From: Oikopleura dioica
Taxonomy: Eukaryota > Chordata > Appendicularia > Copelata > Oikopleuridae
Assembly (NCBI GenBank): GCA_907165135.1
Contig: OU015566.1
Span: 10,276,157-10,340,156, forward strand
Length of the DNA: 64,000 nt
Direction: 5' to 3'
Position numbers and translations under genes: made by a program. Below, in pieces: positions 34,568 to 47,328 of this stretch; positions within the stretch are counted from its first letter, which is position 1, and each line of letters begins with the position of its first letter. The notes under the pieces are model-generated. The model ran no database searches. It was not told where the DNA came from and saw only the letters and a program-made list of their open reading frames with translations.

Positions 34568-36775
34568 ATGACTGCGGAGGGCTTTGATTTTCTGTTTACA
34601 CGGTGGCCAGGTTTGTTTCTTCGCGACTGTTCTTTTTTTATGTTTTCTGTATTTCTAAAAAATATTCAGTGATAAGTAAATGGCAAGTCTTATGGGCGTG
34701 CATGGCGGGCTACACCTGGTATTGTACGGCTCTTACTCAAGGGGGCTCTGTCATTCTCCAACAAACTCCAAAACATCGATGCAAAACAGCACTTGACGAT
34801 ACCATCGAAGGGTTTTCCTTTGAAGACGGCCTTGAATTTTCCCCTTCTTCTTGTGAAAAATACCCCGATTCCTGGACAGCTCAATGCCTTCATGGAGAAA
34901 ATCTATCGGCATGTTTCAATCGACAATCTGCGAACCTAACGACGGTTGAATGTGACAGTGGGTTCATTTATGATGACGAACTATTTGAATCAACATTCGT
35001 AACGGAGTTCGACTTGGTTTGCGAAAGGTCTTATGTCAACACTGTCTCAACAAGGATTGGGTTTAGAAGGATTTTCGACAGTTTTTGGGCAAGTCGAGAA
35101 TCAATGGTTCAAAAAAGGATTCTCAAGACTCATAACTAAGTATATTCATGTCGGGACTGTTCGTCAGTGTGTCTATTTTTGGTCCTATTATGGATCGTTT
35201 TGGGCGACGGAAAGGCATGCTTTTTGGTCTCATAGGACTGATGATCGCGAATGTTATAATTTCAATCTCCAATTCTGTGGCAATGTTCACTCTTGGGCGA
35301 TTTCTAGCGGGTGCATTCGCCATGGGAGCCGCTACTTGCTGCTTTGTCTATGCTGTCGAGCTTCCTGGCGCAAGATGGAGGACATGGTTCGGTCAAGCTG
35401 TGAATAATTGCTGTTCGCTTGGATTTTTGACTCTTTCGTTCATTGGGTACTTTTTCAAAGATTGGCAATCTCAGGAACAGCTTTGGAATAGATTATCATT
35501 CATTATTCATAGGTTAAGTAAATTTAACATAATGCGAGTCAATCAAAATTATCGATGCGTTCAGCGCTGTTCGATTAAGTATAATCAAAATCCGGGATAT
35601 AAGATGTCAGGTGCCAGATATTGAAAAAGAACTTTACTCGCGTCATTCTCAAGCTGTAGACAGTCGCTAGCTATAGCAGTTTTTCCGCTGCCTTTTGTGC
35701 TATTTTTCTTCTGGGTTTTGCCTGTTTCAAGGTTTACTCATCCCTAACTGATCTTTATGCTATTTGAAGTTTAGTCCGTGGCTTTTCTCAACCGGCAATT
35801 ATGAGAAGGCAAGTGAGAATATACTTGAAATCGGCGTAAAATACTTTCCTGACAGGCAAATCGATTATGAGTTCACTGAGAAACTCACTGCTCAAATCAA
35901 ATTGAAACAATCCGACGAAAAAAGCGGTACTATGACGTGAATTTGAAATCATTGATCATTGGCTTTAGCGCAAGTTCGAACTCAACTCGATATTTTACGT
36001 CCTCCAGGCATGCGGAAAATAACGATGATCGAGCTCTACCAGGTGTGTCCTAGACAAAAGTAAAAGACTAATCCTCTTAAATTTATTGCTAGTGGTTTGC
36101 AACGACACTGGTATTCTACGGCTTGGCGTTCGGCGCTGGAAATCTTAGTGGAAGTTTGCTCCAAAATAACGCGTACAATGCACTGGTAGAAATTCTTGCT
36201 CAGACCGTCACGCCTTTTTTGGTTGATAGAAAGATCATCGGAAGACGCTATGGAACTATCATAACTATGTCTATTGGCTTTTTGGCTTGCTTTGGAGGTA
36301 ATGTGCTGAAAGTGCTATGATTGTATGTTGCTAGCTGCGGCGTGCGATGTTCTTGAAATGGAAAACGCCAAGCGAGTTCTGGCAATCATCGGGAAATTTG
36401 GAGTAACAGGCACATTTGCCTGTATTTATATCCACACCTCCGAGCTTTTCCCAACTGAGGTTCGAGGAATCGGAGTAGGATTTGCCTCAGCTGGCGGGAG
36501 AATAGGTGGAATCTTTGCACCTCTCGTTCTACAGTTCGGGAACAAACTTTCATGGCTTCCTTTTTTCATCTTTGGTTGCTTTGGTCTCGTGCAGGTCATA
36601 ACATGTAAAAACCTGTGAAAAGATTTTGAGCGTAACTATGATTTTAGGCTTTCTACTTCCAGAAACTCTCGGCCAAGAAATGCTCGGGTCAATCGAAGAG
36701 GCAGAAGAATTCTACAGAAATCCGAAAATGCATGGAAAAAGAAACTACTCGCTAGCCAAGCTACAAGATGAATAA
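34568..36775 (+). CDS. SLC22-type organic ion transporter (MFS)
   Basis: Exon 1 (ATG at 34568, ending TRWP) is joined by a short intron to WQVLWACMAGYTW. The large Cys-rich extracellular loop ends ECDSGFIYDDELFESTFVTEFDLVC, the SLC22 signature. The MFS loop GPIMDRFGRRKGMLFG and membrane helices follow (IGLMIANVIISIS, TLGRFLAGAFAMGAATCCF). Later exons (36123-36610) carry LVDRKIIGRRYG and IYIHTSELFPTEVRGIGVG, and the end is LLPETLGQEMLGSIEEAEEF. Several introns of about 45 nt interrupt it. Family members carry organic cations, anions or carnitine across the plasma membrane; the substrate cannot be read from sequence. Confidence 0.85.
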
Positions 36776-37055
36776 CTGTAGTTCACGCCTAGAATACTTT
36801 CAATCGAACGCAATAAAAGATTTTTATTGTTTATTCCCTTGTCCATATAGTTCAATAATAATCATCATTTATCATGATACCGAAATATGCTCCGAAGTCA
36901 TGCTTATCGGATGCAAAACCAATGATATATAATCTCCCATGATATCTCCATATTTGTGAAAAAGTACTCCCCCCACATAAAGAGCGACTCTCAGAACTCA
37001 CTGAAAGAAGGAGCGACATCTTAGCTTCACTCTACTGCCTCTCACAGAAGAGTGG

Positions 37056-37063
37056 TATAAAAA
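37056..37063 (+). promoter_or_regulatory. TATA box of small cationic peptide gene
   Basis: TATAAAAA 69 bp upstream of the ATG at 37125, with an A-rich leader between. The spacing fits a transcription start near 37085. Confidence 0.6.
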
Positions 37064-37124
37064 TGACCTTTGGGCTGTAATAATCATAAAAAAAAACAGT
37101 CTAACTAAGAATCTCAATCAAAAA

Positions 37125-37301
37125 ATGAACTTCTCTCTCATTATCTTTGCTCTGATGGCCATTGTCTCAGGCTCTGGAATGGACCGTCGATTTCGGCCAA
37201 GCAGGGTTAATCGATGGGCCAAAAACGAGCGAGCTGCCCGCCAAAGAATGATAAAATTCAATCGGCTAAACGATATGTTTGCTGCTAAAAATCGATGGTA
37301 G
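37125..37301 (+). CDS. 58-aa secreted cationic peptide
   Basis: Single-exon gene. The first 18 residues are a textbook signal peptide (NFSLIIFALMAIVSGSG). The predicted mature part, about 40 residues, is strongly basic (RRFRPSRVNRWAKNERAARQ, ending AAKNRW), with about a dozen Arg/Lys and no Cys. A TATA box lies upstream and AATAAA 150 bp downstream, so the transcription unit looks complete. Candidate roles are a linear amphipathic antimicrobial peptide or a secreted signalling peptide; the sequence does not decide between them. Confidence 0.7.
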   Translation: MNFSLIIFALMAIVSGSGMDRRFRPSRVNRWAKNERAARQRMIKFNRLNDMFAAKNRW

Positions 37302-37451
37302 AATGTCTGATATTTTCAATTGTGCTCTGATCTGTCATAAAAAAAATATTTTCACTCTTCTTTAGAATTACTTCTTTATCTCAGTTAGGCTAGTCAGTTC
37401 AGCTAGTATTCTTTTAAATGTGATACATTTCATTTGCACTTTTCTCGGCAA

Positions 37452-37457
37452 AATAAA
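37452..37457 (+). terminator. polyadenylation signal of the 58-aa peptide gene
   Basis: AATAAA downstream of the stop at 37301. Confidence 0.6.
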
Positions 37458-37574
37458 TCCAACGAAAAACAAACAAAAGAATTTCCTTTAACAAGCACTT
37501 TATTTTGAAGAACATGGGTAAGGACAAGAGTGGCAGGTTTTGAACTCTGTGGCGATCGAGTTTGAGAATAAATT

Positions 37575-40394
37575 TTAAACTAGCTTGAATGTTGGGTAGA
37601 TGGAAACGCTTTCTTCCTTTTCAAAAATCAGCTTCTTTTGAACATCCATCGTTGAAAGTAACTAAAGAAAATATTGGACGGTATTGGGGAAGGGTGAAAC
37701 CTTTGTTGTGATCATATTAGCAGTTGTGACTTTTTTGATATGATTGAAAAACGGCCCTTGAAGTCCTTGCGAGTTCACTTGGTTCTTGACGGACTCGAAT
37801 ATCCTCGAACCCTCGGCGAGATCATTGAAGATTCCCTGATCAACGCGTTTGTCCAAATCTCCGGATATCCTCCTGTAATCTCCCCAGGACACGAAGGTGG
37901 GGATCCGGACGTGCATCAACGCTGCAAAACGATGAGTGTACCTCGTCTAGACACTTTTTGAAAACATTCTTCAAAAGAGAAAAAGCTTACGTTTTGCTTG
38001 TCGCCCACTGAATCAGAGATAATTTGGGGGGTTTCCATTAAGTTCTTCTTCAAGAATCCACGAATGGAAAAGAACGTAGCTCTAGATAAATGGCTCTGTA
38101 TCCCGTACAGCTGAAGACGCTCGGAGATTGTATCCGACTTAATCTTTTTTCCTAAACGGATGTTTATAATAAAAAAAACTCGTGGTAAGGGAAGCTTACC
38201 TTTTCGTATATTTTGGTTGAGTGATTGAAAGCTGGATAGACATCGCAAAATGGAAGGGTAAATCACATCGCCGAGGTAGAAGTTGATGTATTCTAATTCG
38301 TAGTTTGCATACAAGCCGAGGCTGAATCCTTGCGTCAGATAGACTTCCATGATAAGCGATGCTTGAAGGACGATCCAGTTCAGATAGATTTGCTCCACGG
38401 TGGTAGTCTGAATTAAGGATGATAATCACGGTAGGTATAATTTTATGTAACTAGAATTAACTAGATAATTAGAGGAACCTTGATGTCTGGTTCGTTGACC
38501 GCTCTATCAACTTCGTCAATCAACCGTCCAATAGTCTCCAGCTCAAATTCAATTCTTTCCCTCTGCCTTGCTTTGTTGAAGCAGTAGTCTTGAATTAGAT
38601 TGCAAAATATGCTGCAGCCATAAGTAGAAGTCCAGAATTGAACGTTTCTATTACTCCTGAACTCCTTTGACAGATCCAACTTGAGATACGAGCAGATAGA
38701 ACTCTCGATGACATTTGCCATCATCAACTTTCCAAGAATTTTTCGATTAGAAGGGATGAAAATGACGAAGAGCAAGCTCCGCGCGATAAGGGACGGGGAC
38801 TTGTCTGAGAAAGATCGAGTAAAGTCCAGGAACTGCTCGTAAGCTGTAAAGTTGAACATCTTGAGTAGATGGCGGAACTCCTCGAGAATCGGAGCCAGTT
38901 TAAGATAAACGTCGTCTGGAGGGACGATTGGCACATCTCGGGGAAACGCAGCTTTGTTTATGTTATGAAACAAATAACAACATACCCATATTGGGAGGTT
39001 CGAGAAGAAAAAAGAAGCTGACAGAACATTCCTGGAATAAGAGTTTGATTGTAAAGCGGCTCGAATCCAATGGGTAATCGAACTCCATCATCGTAAAGTT
39101 GCGTCTTATTTCCAAGATTCACCGTCTCTCCAGCGTCTGAAAAAATAGCATTGATGTGTTTGATTCTATGATCTGATAAATTAAATTATAATTACCTGAT
39201 ATGAGCTTCAAAGTAGAAGAAATGAGTTGAGATAACTTGTCCGTATCAATTTTCATGTCCGAACTATCAGCATTTGATAGAGATGAAAGCAACGATAGGA
39301 GAGAAGAAAGAACTTTGAGTCGCTTGCTTTTTATCGGTTGTCAATAAAAATACCAAAAAATACAGAAGAGAACTTTACGATTAACTTTATCTTTGTCACA
39401 CAGACAATGTGAAACCAGACCTGACACCGTTCCAACCATCGATATCTTCTTTCAAATTAGCTTTCTTTGCCAATCTAGCGGCGTCGCTACTCGAATCATT
39501 CAAAAACTTGACGATGCCGGTGATATTCTTCTCGGCAGCGAGGTTGAAGCCGTAACCCATGTCAGGCTGGAATTCTTCGTCGTCATAAACGTTTGCTGCC
39601 TTGGAAGGATTATAATCTTTTACTGAATATGAAACAGAACCTTACCTTGATCAGATCGTTTATTAATCCTGCAAGCTTGAGTACTCCTTGAGATAAGCTT
39701 CTCAATTTCTTATCGGGGATATCATCTGATAGGGGGTTCGGAAAAACTGATCTGAGCCTCTGACTAAGACTGTTAATCGTAAAGAAATAAATTGAATTCT
39801 ATATTTTATCCTGAAAATAAGAACTTCAAATAACTTTTCAGGTAAATCGGAGCCCCGAAAATCAATAGCATGAATATGATGACATGCATAAACCGTCTGC
39901 GCCAGGTTCTGCCCATTCAACCAACATAGAAGCGCGCCAAATTGAGTGTCAAAGATGGAGATCAGCTCCGAGTACGAGCAATTATCCCAGGGAATGAGTC
40001 CCAGGGCAGCTGCGCTTTTGACATCGTGGATGATTCGTGTTTGAGTGCGTTTAACGCCAATATCCATCTTTTTAGAAATAGAAATTTAGAAGAGATAAGG
40101 CTAATTATTAACGCTTGTAATTTGATTTAATGATGCTTAATAAGCTACCACAGAAGGACCTTACGAGATGAATCTTATGTAAACTTTGAGTCACATGGTC
40201 TTTGGACTTTTAATATTATCTTGAGCAGGCGAATAGAAAGATATTCTTACCTGTGGATGCATAATTTCAATCGCCGTCATCGCCTCATGCAGCGAAAAAG
40301 CAGGCTCATGAACGAGCTGTCCAAGCTTCAATTGAGCACAATCGAGCGTCAATTCTTCCGTGATATCGGCCCATTCATCGGGAGATACGGTCAT
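37575..40394 (-). CDS. NAA35: NatC auxiliary subunit NAA35 (Mak10)
   Basis: Multi-exon homologue of NAA35/Mak10, the ribosome-binding large subunit of the NatC N-terminal acetyltransferase. The N-terminal exon reads WADITEELTLDCAQLKLGQLVHEPAFSLHEAMTAIEIM, matching the conserved Mak10 start (ATG at 40394). The next exon has FDTQFGALLCWLNGQNLAQTV. Exon 38461-38973 has SPSLIARSLLFVIF and KARQRERIEFELETIGRLIDEVD. Exon 37916-38398 covers the YYxxY-type helical region, and the last exon ends IYPTFKLV like the family's PVVKLV terminus. It is the downstream neighbour of MORN5 on the same strand, with only 119 bp between MORN5 stop and NAA35 ATG, consistent with tight or operon-like packing. Confidence 0.9.
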
Positions 40395-40512
40395 TCTGAT
40401 TAAAATACAGATAAAATTAAAGAAGAAGGACAAGCTTTGTTTTGTAAAAAAATATATTTTCTTTCTAGTGTAAAAATATTAGCTTGAGCATGAAGATAAA
40501 AAGAGTTTGATT

Positions 40513-41586
<1,074 letters not shown>

Positions 41587-41912
41587 TTTCTCGCGTTTTC
41601 AGAACTGCCGCGACTCGGCGTCGAGGGAATCGGCGACGCTGATTAGCTGGCCGGATCAATGGGCGCGCTTTTTGATTGGCTAGAGCTGTTTCCGTAGTAG
41701 AGTTATCTTTGAACCGAGAGTTTATGGTTTCTAGAAAAATAATCAATTTTTGAGAATATTTTCTTCATTTTCAATTCATTATTGAATCTTTATTTTGGAT
41801 AATCATGTAATGTCGACATTTTTATTTTCAGGAAACATATTTTTTTTGCTTTACCTTCTTTCAATTCTAAGACTGTAAATTTTCTATATTGAAATTCTTC
41901 GATTTCAGAAGT

Positions 41913-44900
41913 ATGATCGGATGGGGAATCACTAGGCTGATCCTGTTAAACTTCTTCATCTTGAAAAATGCATCTGTATCAGCTTCCTTCAGTGGCTGCG
42001 CCGGCTATGTTTCCATCCCGAAGGCTGTGACTGTCGATTCCGATCAACTCAAAGTCCAGCTCTTTCTCGAGGGCTCGTCGAAACCTACAGCTGAAACGGA
42101 AGTCGCTCCGAAAAGTGGGTTCTTCCACGTATCTCACGATCGGCACGGGCCTATCCAGGTATTTTTTTCTTTTCCTCTTCGCCCTTCTTCATTCCTATTA
42201 GATTCTTTTGGTTCATCCTGAAGGCTGGCAGTTCGACAAGAGCTCTGTTTCCGTCATCGTCGATGGCGAAAGTGATATTTGCAGCACTAATCAAGATATA
42301 ATCTTCAATTTCCAAGGAATCAAATATTCTGGTAAGCATCTATCCTCTGCGCTCGCCAACCTGTGTAGAACACCTGAGTCAGGGTCCTGGAAAAGGTTTA
42401 AGTTAAGCCGCTACGCTTCTGAGCCCGGACCACACATCCTTTTCTTCCCAGACTATTTTATATCCTCTAGGGCAGATTAAATCGTCTGGCGCAGAAAATG
42501 GTCCTTCTGGCATAACGGTTTCTTTGGAAACGGCCGCTGGCCTGAGATCATCAACCGAAACGAAGGAAGGTGGCTTCTTTCAGTTTTCCGACGCATTTGA
42601 GCCCCAAGCTGCGACTTTGTCAGCCTCCCATTCGCGTTTTTCCATTTCTAAGGCCGTCCATCTTCAGTTAGGCTCTGCCAGCTTTATTGGAAACTCTCCC
42701 GTTGTTACAGGAAAGGTTCGTTATTACTAATAATTACCTAATAACTTATTAGGAAATAAAGGCTGTCGTAACGAAATTCTATCCGTTTTTCAGTTTTTAA
42801 AACGGTAACTTACCGTCGGTTAAAGGATAAGTTCAATGCCAAATAATTTAACCATTTGAATATCTGCTATATTTATTTGCCCAACTTATGTTTCATAAGC
42901 TGTGAACATACACTAATTTACGATCTTCAAAGATTCGAGATCTTGTTATTATATAAAACATGTTTAAGAGAGATGAGATGTCTCATTTTTAAATTTTTCA
43001 AAGAGTTATTTCTTATAGTATACATAACGAGCATGAAAAGGCTTTCAAGTGACTGGTCGTGCTGAAGAAAACGGCCTCCCCATGTCCAAAGTTTCGTTAG
43101 ACCTTGTCACGGAAAATGGCGATCTGAAAGATTCGACTTTGACTGGCGAGGATGGAAGCTTCCTTTTCAACGAAGTTCCGGCTGGCTCTTTTATCGTGAA
43201 GGCTTCATACGAAAAGGATGGCGCCGTGTTTTCCATCGAGCCCTCCTCCCAGCCCATCTTGGTCTCCAATGACGACAACGTCCTCTCTTCGCCGTTTCAG
43301 ATCACAGGACTCACAGCCTTCGGCAAAGTGGAAACGAAACCAGGAAGTGGACTTCCGCAAGTGGACATCTTCGTCGACGGAGTGAAAAGTGGAAAAACAA
43401 ATGAGGATGGAGAGTTTATTCTCGCAAATGTCAAGCCTGGTGTACACGAGATCCTTGCTCAGAAAGCTAAATTTGAGTTTACTCCCGTAAATGTCGAGAT
43501 TAACTCGAATAATCCGACTGTTCGGCCGATTAGGAACTCGTTTTGAAATGAAATTATAGGATTGAATCAATTCGAATATTGAAATTATTAAATTTAATCC
43601 TAGCTTTATATAAGAATGTATAATAAATCACTATTTTTAGCGTCTCAAATTTGAGACTAATATTCAGAAATTCAATGAATTTACGAAGAAGGATGAGATT
43701 ATGTCTCCTTATGTAAAGTTTTCAAATTACTGTTTTCAATGCGAGAAAGCCCTTCCCGCGTCGAGCTCTGCGCTGAAGCTGACATTGACGAAACGACGAT
43801 TGAGCTCGTCTCCAGCGCTGGAAAAGTCCTCGACAGTTCATCTGGCTGTTTTCTCGTGAAACCGAATGACTACGTTCTCCGCCCCGTTTCTTCCTCTTTC
43901 CACTTCTCACCAAAGGAAATTGCAGTTAAGGTTGAGGCCGAGCCTCAGTCTAGACACCAGTTTAAACGATTTACTCGGCGGTTTTCCGCCTTTGTCCGCT
44001 GCCTAGGCACTTGCCAGTCCTTCAGCGCGAGCCTAACTGACGTCAATGGGGAGCGTACGCCTTTAATCCTCGGAAAAGCCGAAAATAACCGACGAGAAAT
44101 CGAGCACTCAAGACTGGATCCTGGCAAATATACCTTGGAGGTCTCCAGCGATAATTGGTGCTTCGACCAGAGCAGCAGCAAGAAAGAGGTCCGAATCACC
44201 ATTGCTCCGGAGGGAGAGCCAGAAGGAGTACCCTTAGAAATCGTTCAAAAAGCCTACCGACTGCAGCTCAAATCGGAAGTGATTACGGATGTTGAAATCG
44301 TAGCTGGAGATCGAAAAGTTGTCGAGAAGCTCGAATCTGGCTTTAATAATTTGTGCATCACCGCAGGGATGGATTTTTCATCATAAAATAATTTAACTTT
44401 TACAGTAAAAGTTTTACTCTTAATGAATTTAAATATCCACTGGCAGGCGGCGAGTACACAATAACCCCTCGTGGCTGTCACAATTTCGCCAAGAGCTCAA
44501 TTCAATACAGCACTGGCTCTCCTTCTGTCGTCAACCTGTCGCCTGTGAGTCACAAAGTTTCGGTCGAAATCGAAATTGACGAGTCCAAAGTCGCCAGCGC
44601 TCAACTCACACTGACAGTAAACGGCGAGCAAGTTAACGGCGGCCACTTTGAAAGCGGTAAGCTGCGATACACCGTCGATGTTCGATCAGAGAAAGTCACC
44701 ATCGAGCCTAAATCGCCAACGATGTTTATTCATCCGAAGAGCTTTTCGGGCTTCTCGACGTTCGACCCTGCTTCTGGATGTGCCTTGCCTGTTGTTTTCG
44801 ACGCTCTTGATGCTCTTTTTATCGAGGGAGATATCGAGCCTGCAGTAGAAGGAGTTGATATCAAGTTGGAATCATCTGACGGTTTGATAGAAGAGATAAT

Positions 44901-46685
44901 AAAAAGTTCAAACAATGGGATACGGCTATAAATATTTTTTAAAAGATTGATTTAAAAAACAGTCGATTTAATTGTGGAATGCTTCGTTGAGCACATGTGT
45001 GTACCAGTATCAACAAAGTATCCCTTTTAAGACGGTTCTCTTTTGGTCCTTTGAACCCGCATCTGAAATATTCTGTCTCTCCTACTCATCAGACGTATCG
45101 CTTTCTTCCCAAACCTAACGATGGTATCGGCTCTTTTAGAATTTTTTTTTTTATTCTATCATTCAGCATACAGCTTCCAAGCCCTTCTGCTGGCCAATTT
45201 GGCTGTGGATCTGGTAGATAGCGATGGAAATGCCATGTCTGATGTAACAATCAAGCTATCCGGCCCAGAACGGTACCGCCAGATCGCGAAAATCAACGGA
45301 CACGAGACATTCAATCGACTTGAGCCCGGCGATTATTTCATCATTTTTGAAAAGAAGGAATTCAAATTCGAGCCCAACAAATTCGAAATCACGCTAACGG
45401 AAGATAGGACACTCACTATCGTAGGAAATCGATTTCAGTTTTCTGCTTTTGGTCGGCTCGTGAGTCCGTCACAAGGAAAGGGATTCATTTGTGGAATTAC
45501 TTACAGTGGGTTGCGCAGGTACTGCACCCCTAAAGAGCGGAAAAAGGGTGCAGCAGTCACGCAATCATTTTGAGCAAGTCTAGAAAGAAACAATAGGAAA
45601 AGTGCGGGCGAAGGGTGCAGCAACGCCGCAATCACAAAGGGTGCATAACCTGCGCAACCCACTGTAAGTAACTAAAGTCATTTTTCATTTGCAACCAGTG
45701 ATCTACCTATCTAGTTTATATGAACTTTTCACGAATCATTAATCCTGGAAAGCTGCTTTTGCGGACTACCTTGTGGAAGCTGTAGCCGTTTCGGAAAAGT
45801 GCGCTGATCACTCCGAGGAATCGAAGACGGACGTAAATGGTCAGTTCCGCATAATGGGCTTGCAAAATGATTGTACTTACGATATTCGCGTCAAATCTCC
45901 AGGAAATTACGTCGTTTCTCCTGAATCGATCCGAGTCAAGGTTGACCAAGCGGACAACCGAAACCTAGAGTTCCAGGCTTTCAAATGTAAATAGAAAAAT
46001 ACTTCCATCTCTTTACTTGGCTTATTCAAATTCTAGCGATTTCTCAAACCCGATTGAGCGGGAACGTCTTAATATGTCCGACCTGTCCGCTGAAAGGGCT
46101 CAAAGTTGAAGTCTTTAGTCTTGATAGCGACAAAAAACGGGCGAAAAATGCGCTTGAAACACTTTATCTCAGTGAGGACAGGTAGATAATTGAAGTTCGA
46201 AGGAAAAGTATAGAGCGTGATTTAGTGGAACATTTTTCAACTTCGCGCCACTCGAGTTCGCGGAAAATCCCGTCGAAATCGTCCTCACTGGACCCGATGA
46301 CTCGAGCAGCCAGGTATTAAATTGACAGTGGCAGAGCTCGTTAATTGACTGTGGCTCTATTCAGATCGTTTACCTCAATGCTCCTTTGAAACACGCTAGT
46401 TTCAGATATACGCACCAGCAAGCGTCAGAAACACCAATTCAAGGAGAGGATAACTTTATGATTCGACTACATTGATGTAAAAACAACCTAATTTATCCTC
46501 TAATTGAAGCACAGGGACAAAATAAACTTGGCCCAGCGCTAGTTCTTCTAGCGATGGTTTTATCGACCGTCTTGCTAAACCGAGATAAGCTGGCGGCATT
46601 AGTGGAAAGCTCGCCAAAGAAAAGTCGAGACGCACAGCCGTCCCGGAACTCAAAAAACTCGGCGAAAGGAAAGGATCTTTTTTCA
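41913..46685 (+). CDS. NOMO: NOMO (nodal modulator) ER membrane protein
   Basis: Many-exon homologue of NOMO/pM5, a type I ER protein of the NOMO-TMEM147-Nicalin complex at the translocon. A signal peptide is followed by SGCAGYVSIPK and HPEGWQFDKSSVSVIVDGESDIC, matching the conserved N-terminus. Repeated carboxypeptidase-regulatory-like beta modules run through exons at 42480-42720, 43049-43546, 43739-44386, 44440-44930, 45170-45475 and 45753-45990 (for example DGSFLFNEVPAGSFIVKA and KTDVNGQFRIMGL). The C-terminal membrane helix GPALVLLAMVLSTVLL and a Lys/Ser-rich tail end at 46685. A GA-AG intron (45476-45752) holds a MITE. Minus-strand reading frames over it are shadows. Confidence 0.88.
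45476..45752 (+). other. non-canonical GA-AG intron of NOMO containing a MITE
   Basis: The exon ends SPSQ plus one base, the intron begins GAAAGG and ends CTGGAAAG, and the next exon continues AFADYLVEAVAV in the family-consistent frame. No GT donor keeps that frame. Confidence 0.65.
45504..45664. mobile_element. Tc1/mariner-type MITE (161 bp)
   Basis: Perfect 17-bp terminal inverted repeats, CAGTGGGTTGCGCAGGT at 45504-45520 and its complement at 45648-45664, flanked on both sides by TA. Removing the element and one TA restores the palindrome TTACTTAAGTAA, a typical TA target. The tips (TA)CAGTGG resemble Tc1/mariner ends. Internally it has two direct copies of GGGTGCAGCA. No coding capacity. 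Confidence 0.85.
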
Positions 46686-46689
46686 TGAA

Positions 46690-47328
46690 TCACCAAGACC
46701 ACAAGATTTTTCAAATGACACAAAATGGCCGTAACAATTAACTAACTTTATCTGGTCTCCATTAACTTATATTATTCTCGTTCTTACAGTTTATTGCTCA
46801 AGATCACGCTGATCCTAAAAGAAGCATCCAAAAATACTGCTCAACGAATGTGACCCCAATTAACATCAAAACCCTGTCAGCCTCAAAATACTTCATGTTC
46901 CGAATTGAAACACTTCCAATTTCCAACCTGAAACTAGTCTTGTTCAACAAGCCGTAATTAGCCTCTTCGCAGATTTGACATCTTAGATGTATTCGCTCTA
47001 TGATACTCGTTCTCGAAGTATTCTTGGAGAAACTCTCATTTAGAGAACTGTTTCTATTAGTTATTTATTGCCACTAGCTTTTACTTCAGTAGCATTGATT
47101 GATCAATTTCAAATTGAAAAATTCAATGGCTCTAGTTCAATGAATCTCGCTGCAAAAACTTATTTATTTGTACACATCTTTATTACATGTATCTTTTATC
47201 TTCAAACAGCGTTTCCATGTACAAGATTTCCTTGGAAGGAAGATTCCATTCTAGACTTATTTATTTGACGTCTGTCCAGCACTGTCTCAGCTAATGATTC
47301 CTGCTAATCAAATATTTTACCCTCTAGA
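46690..47328 (+). other. NOMO 3' region with possible extra exon
   Basis: A frame at 46790-46957 preceded by TTCTTACAG reads 55 codons to a stop and could be an alternative last exon or a remnant. The canonical NOMO terminus already ends at 46685, so it is not included. The rest is AT-rich and unassigned. Confidence 0.3.

Noticed and set aside
46790-46957. Frame after a TTACAG acceptor as the last NOMO exon
   Set aside because: The family-typical membrane helix and tail already end at 46685; evidence for an extra exon is only an acceptor-like site.
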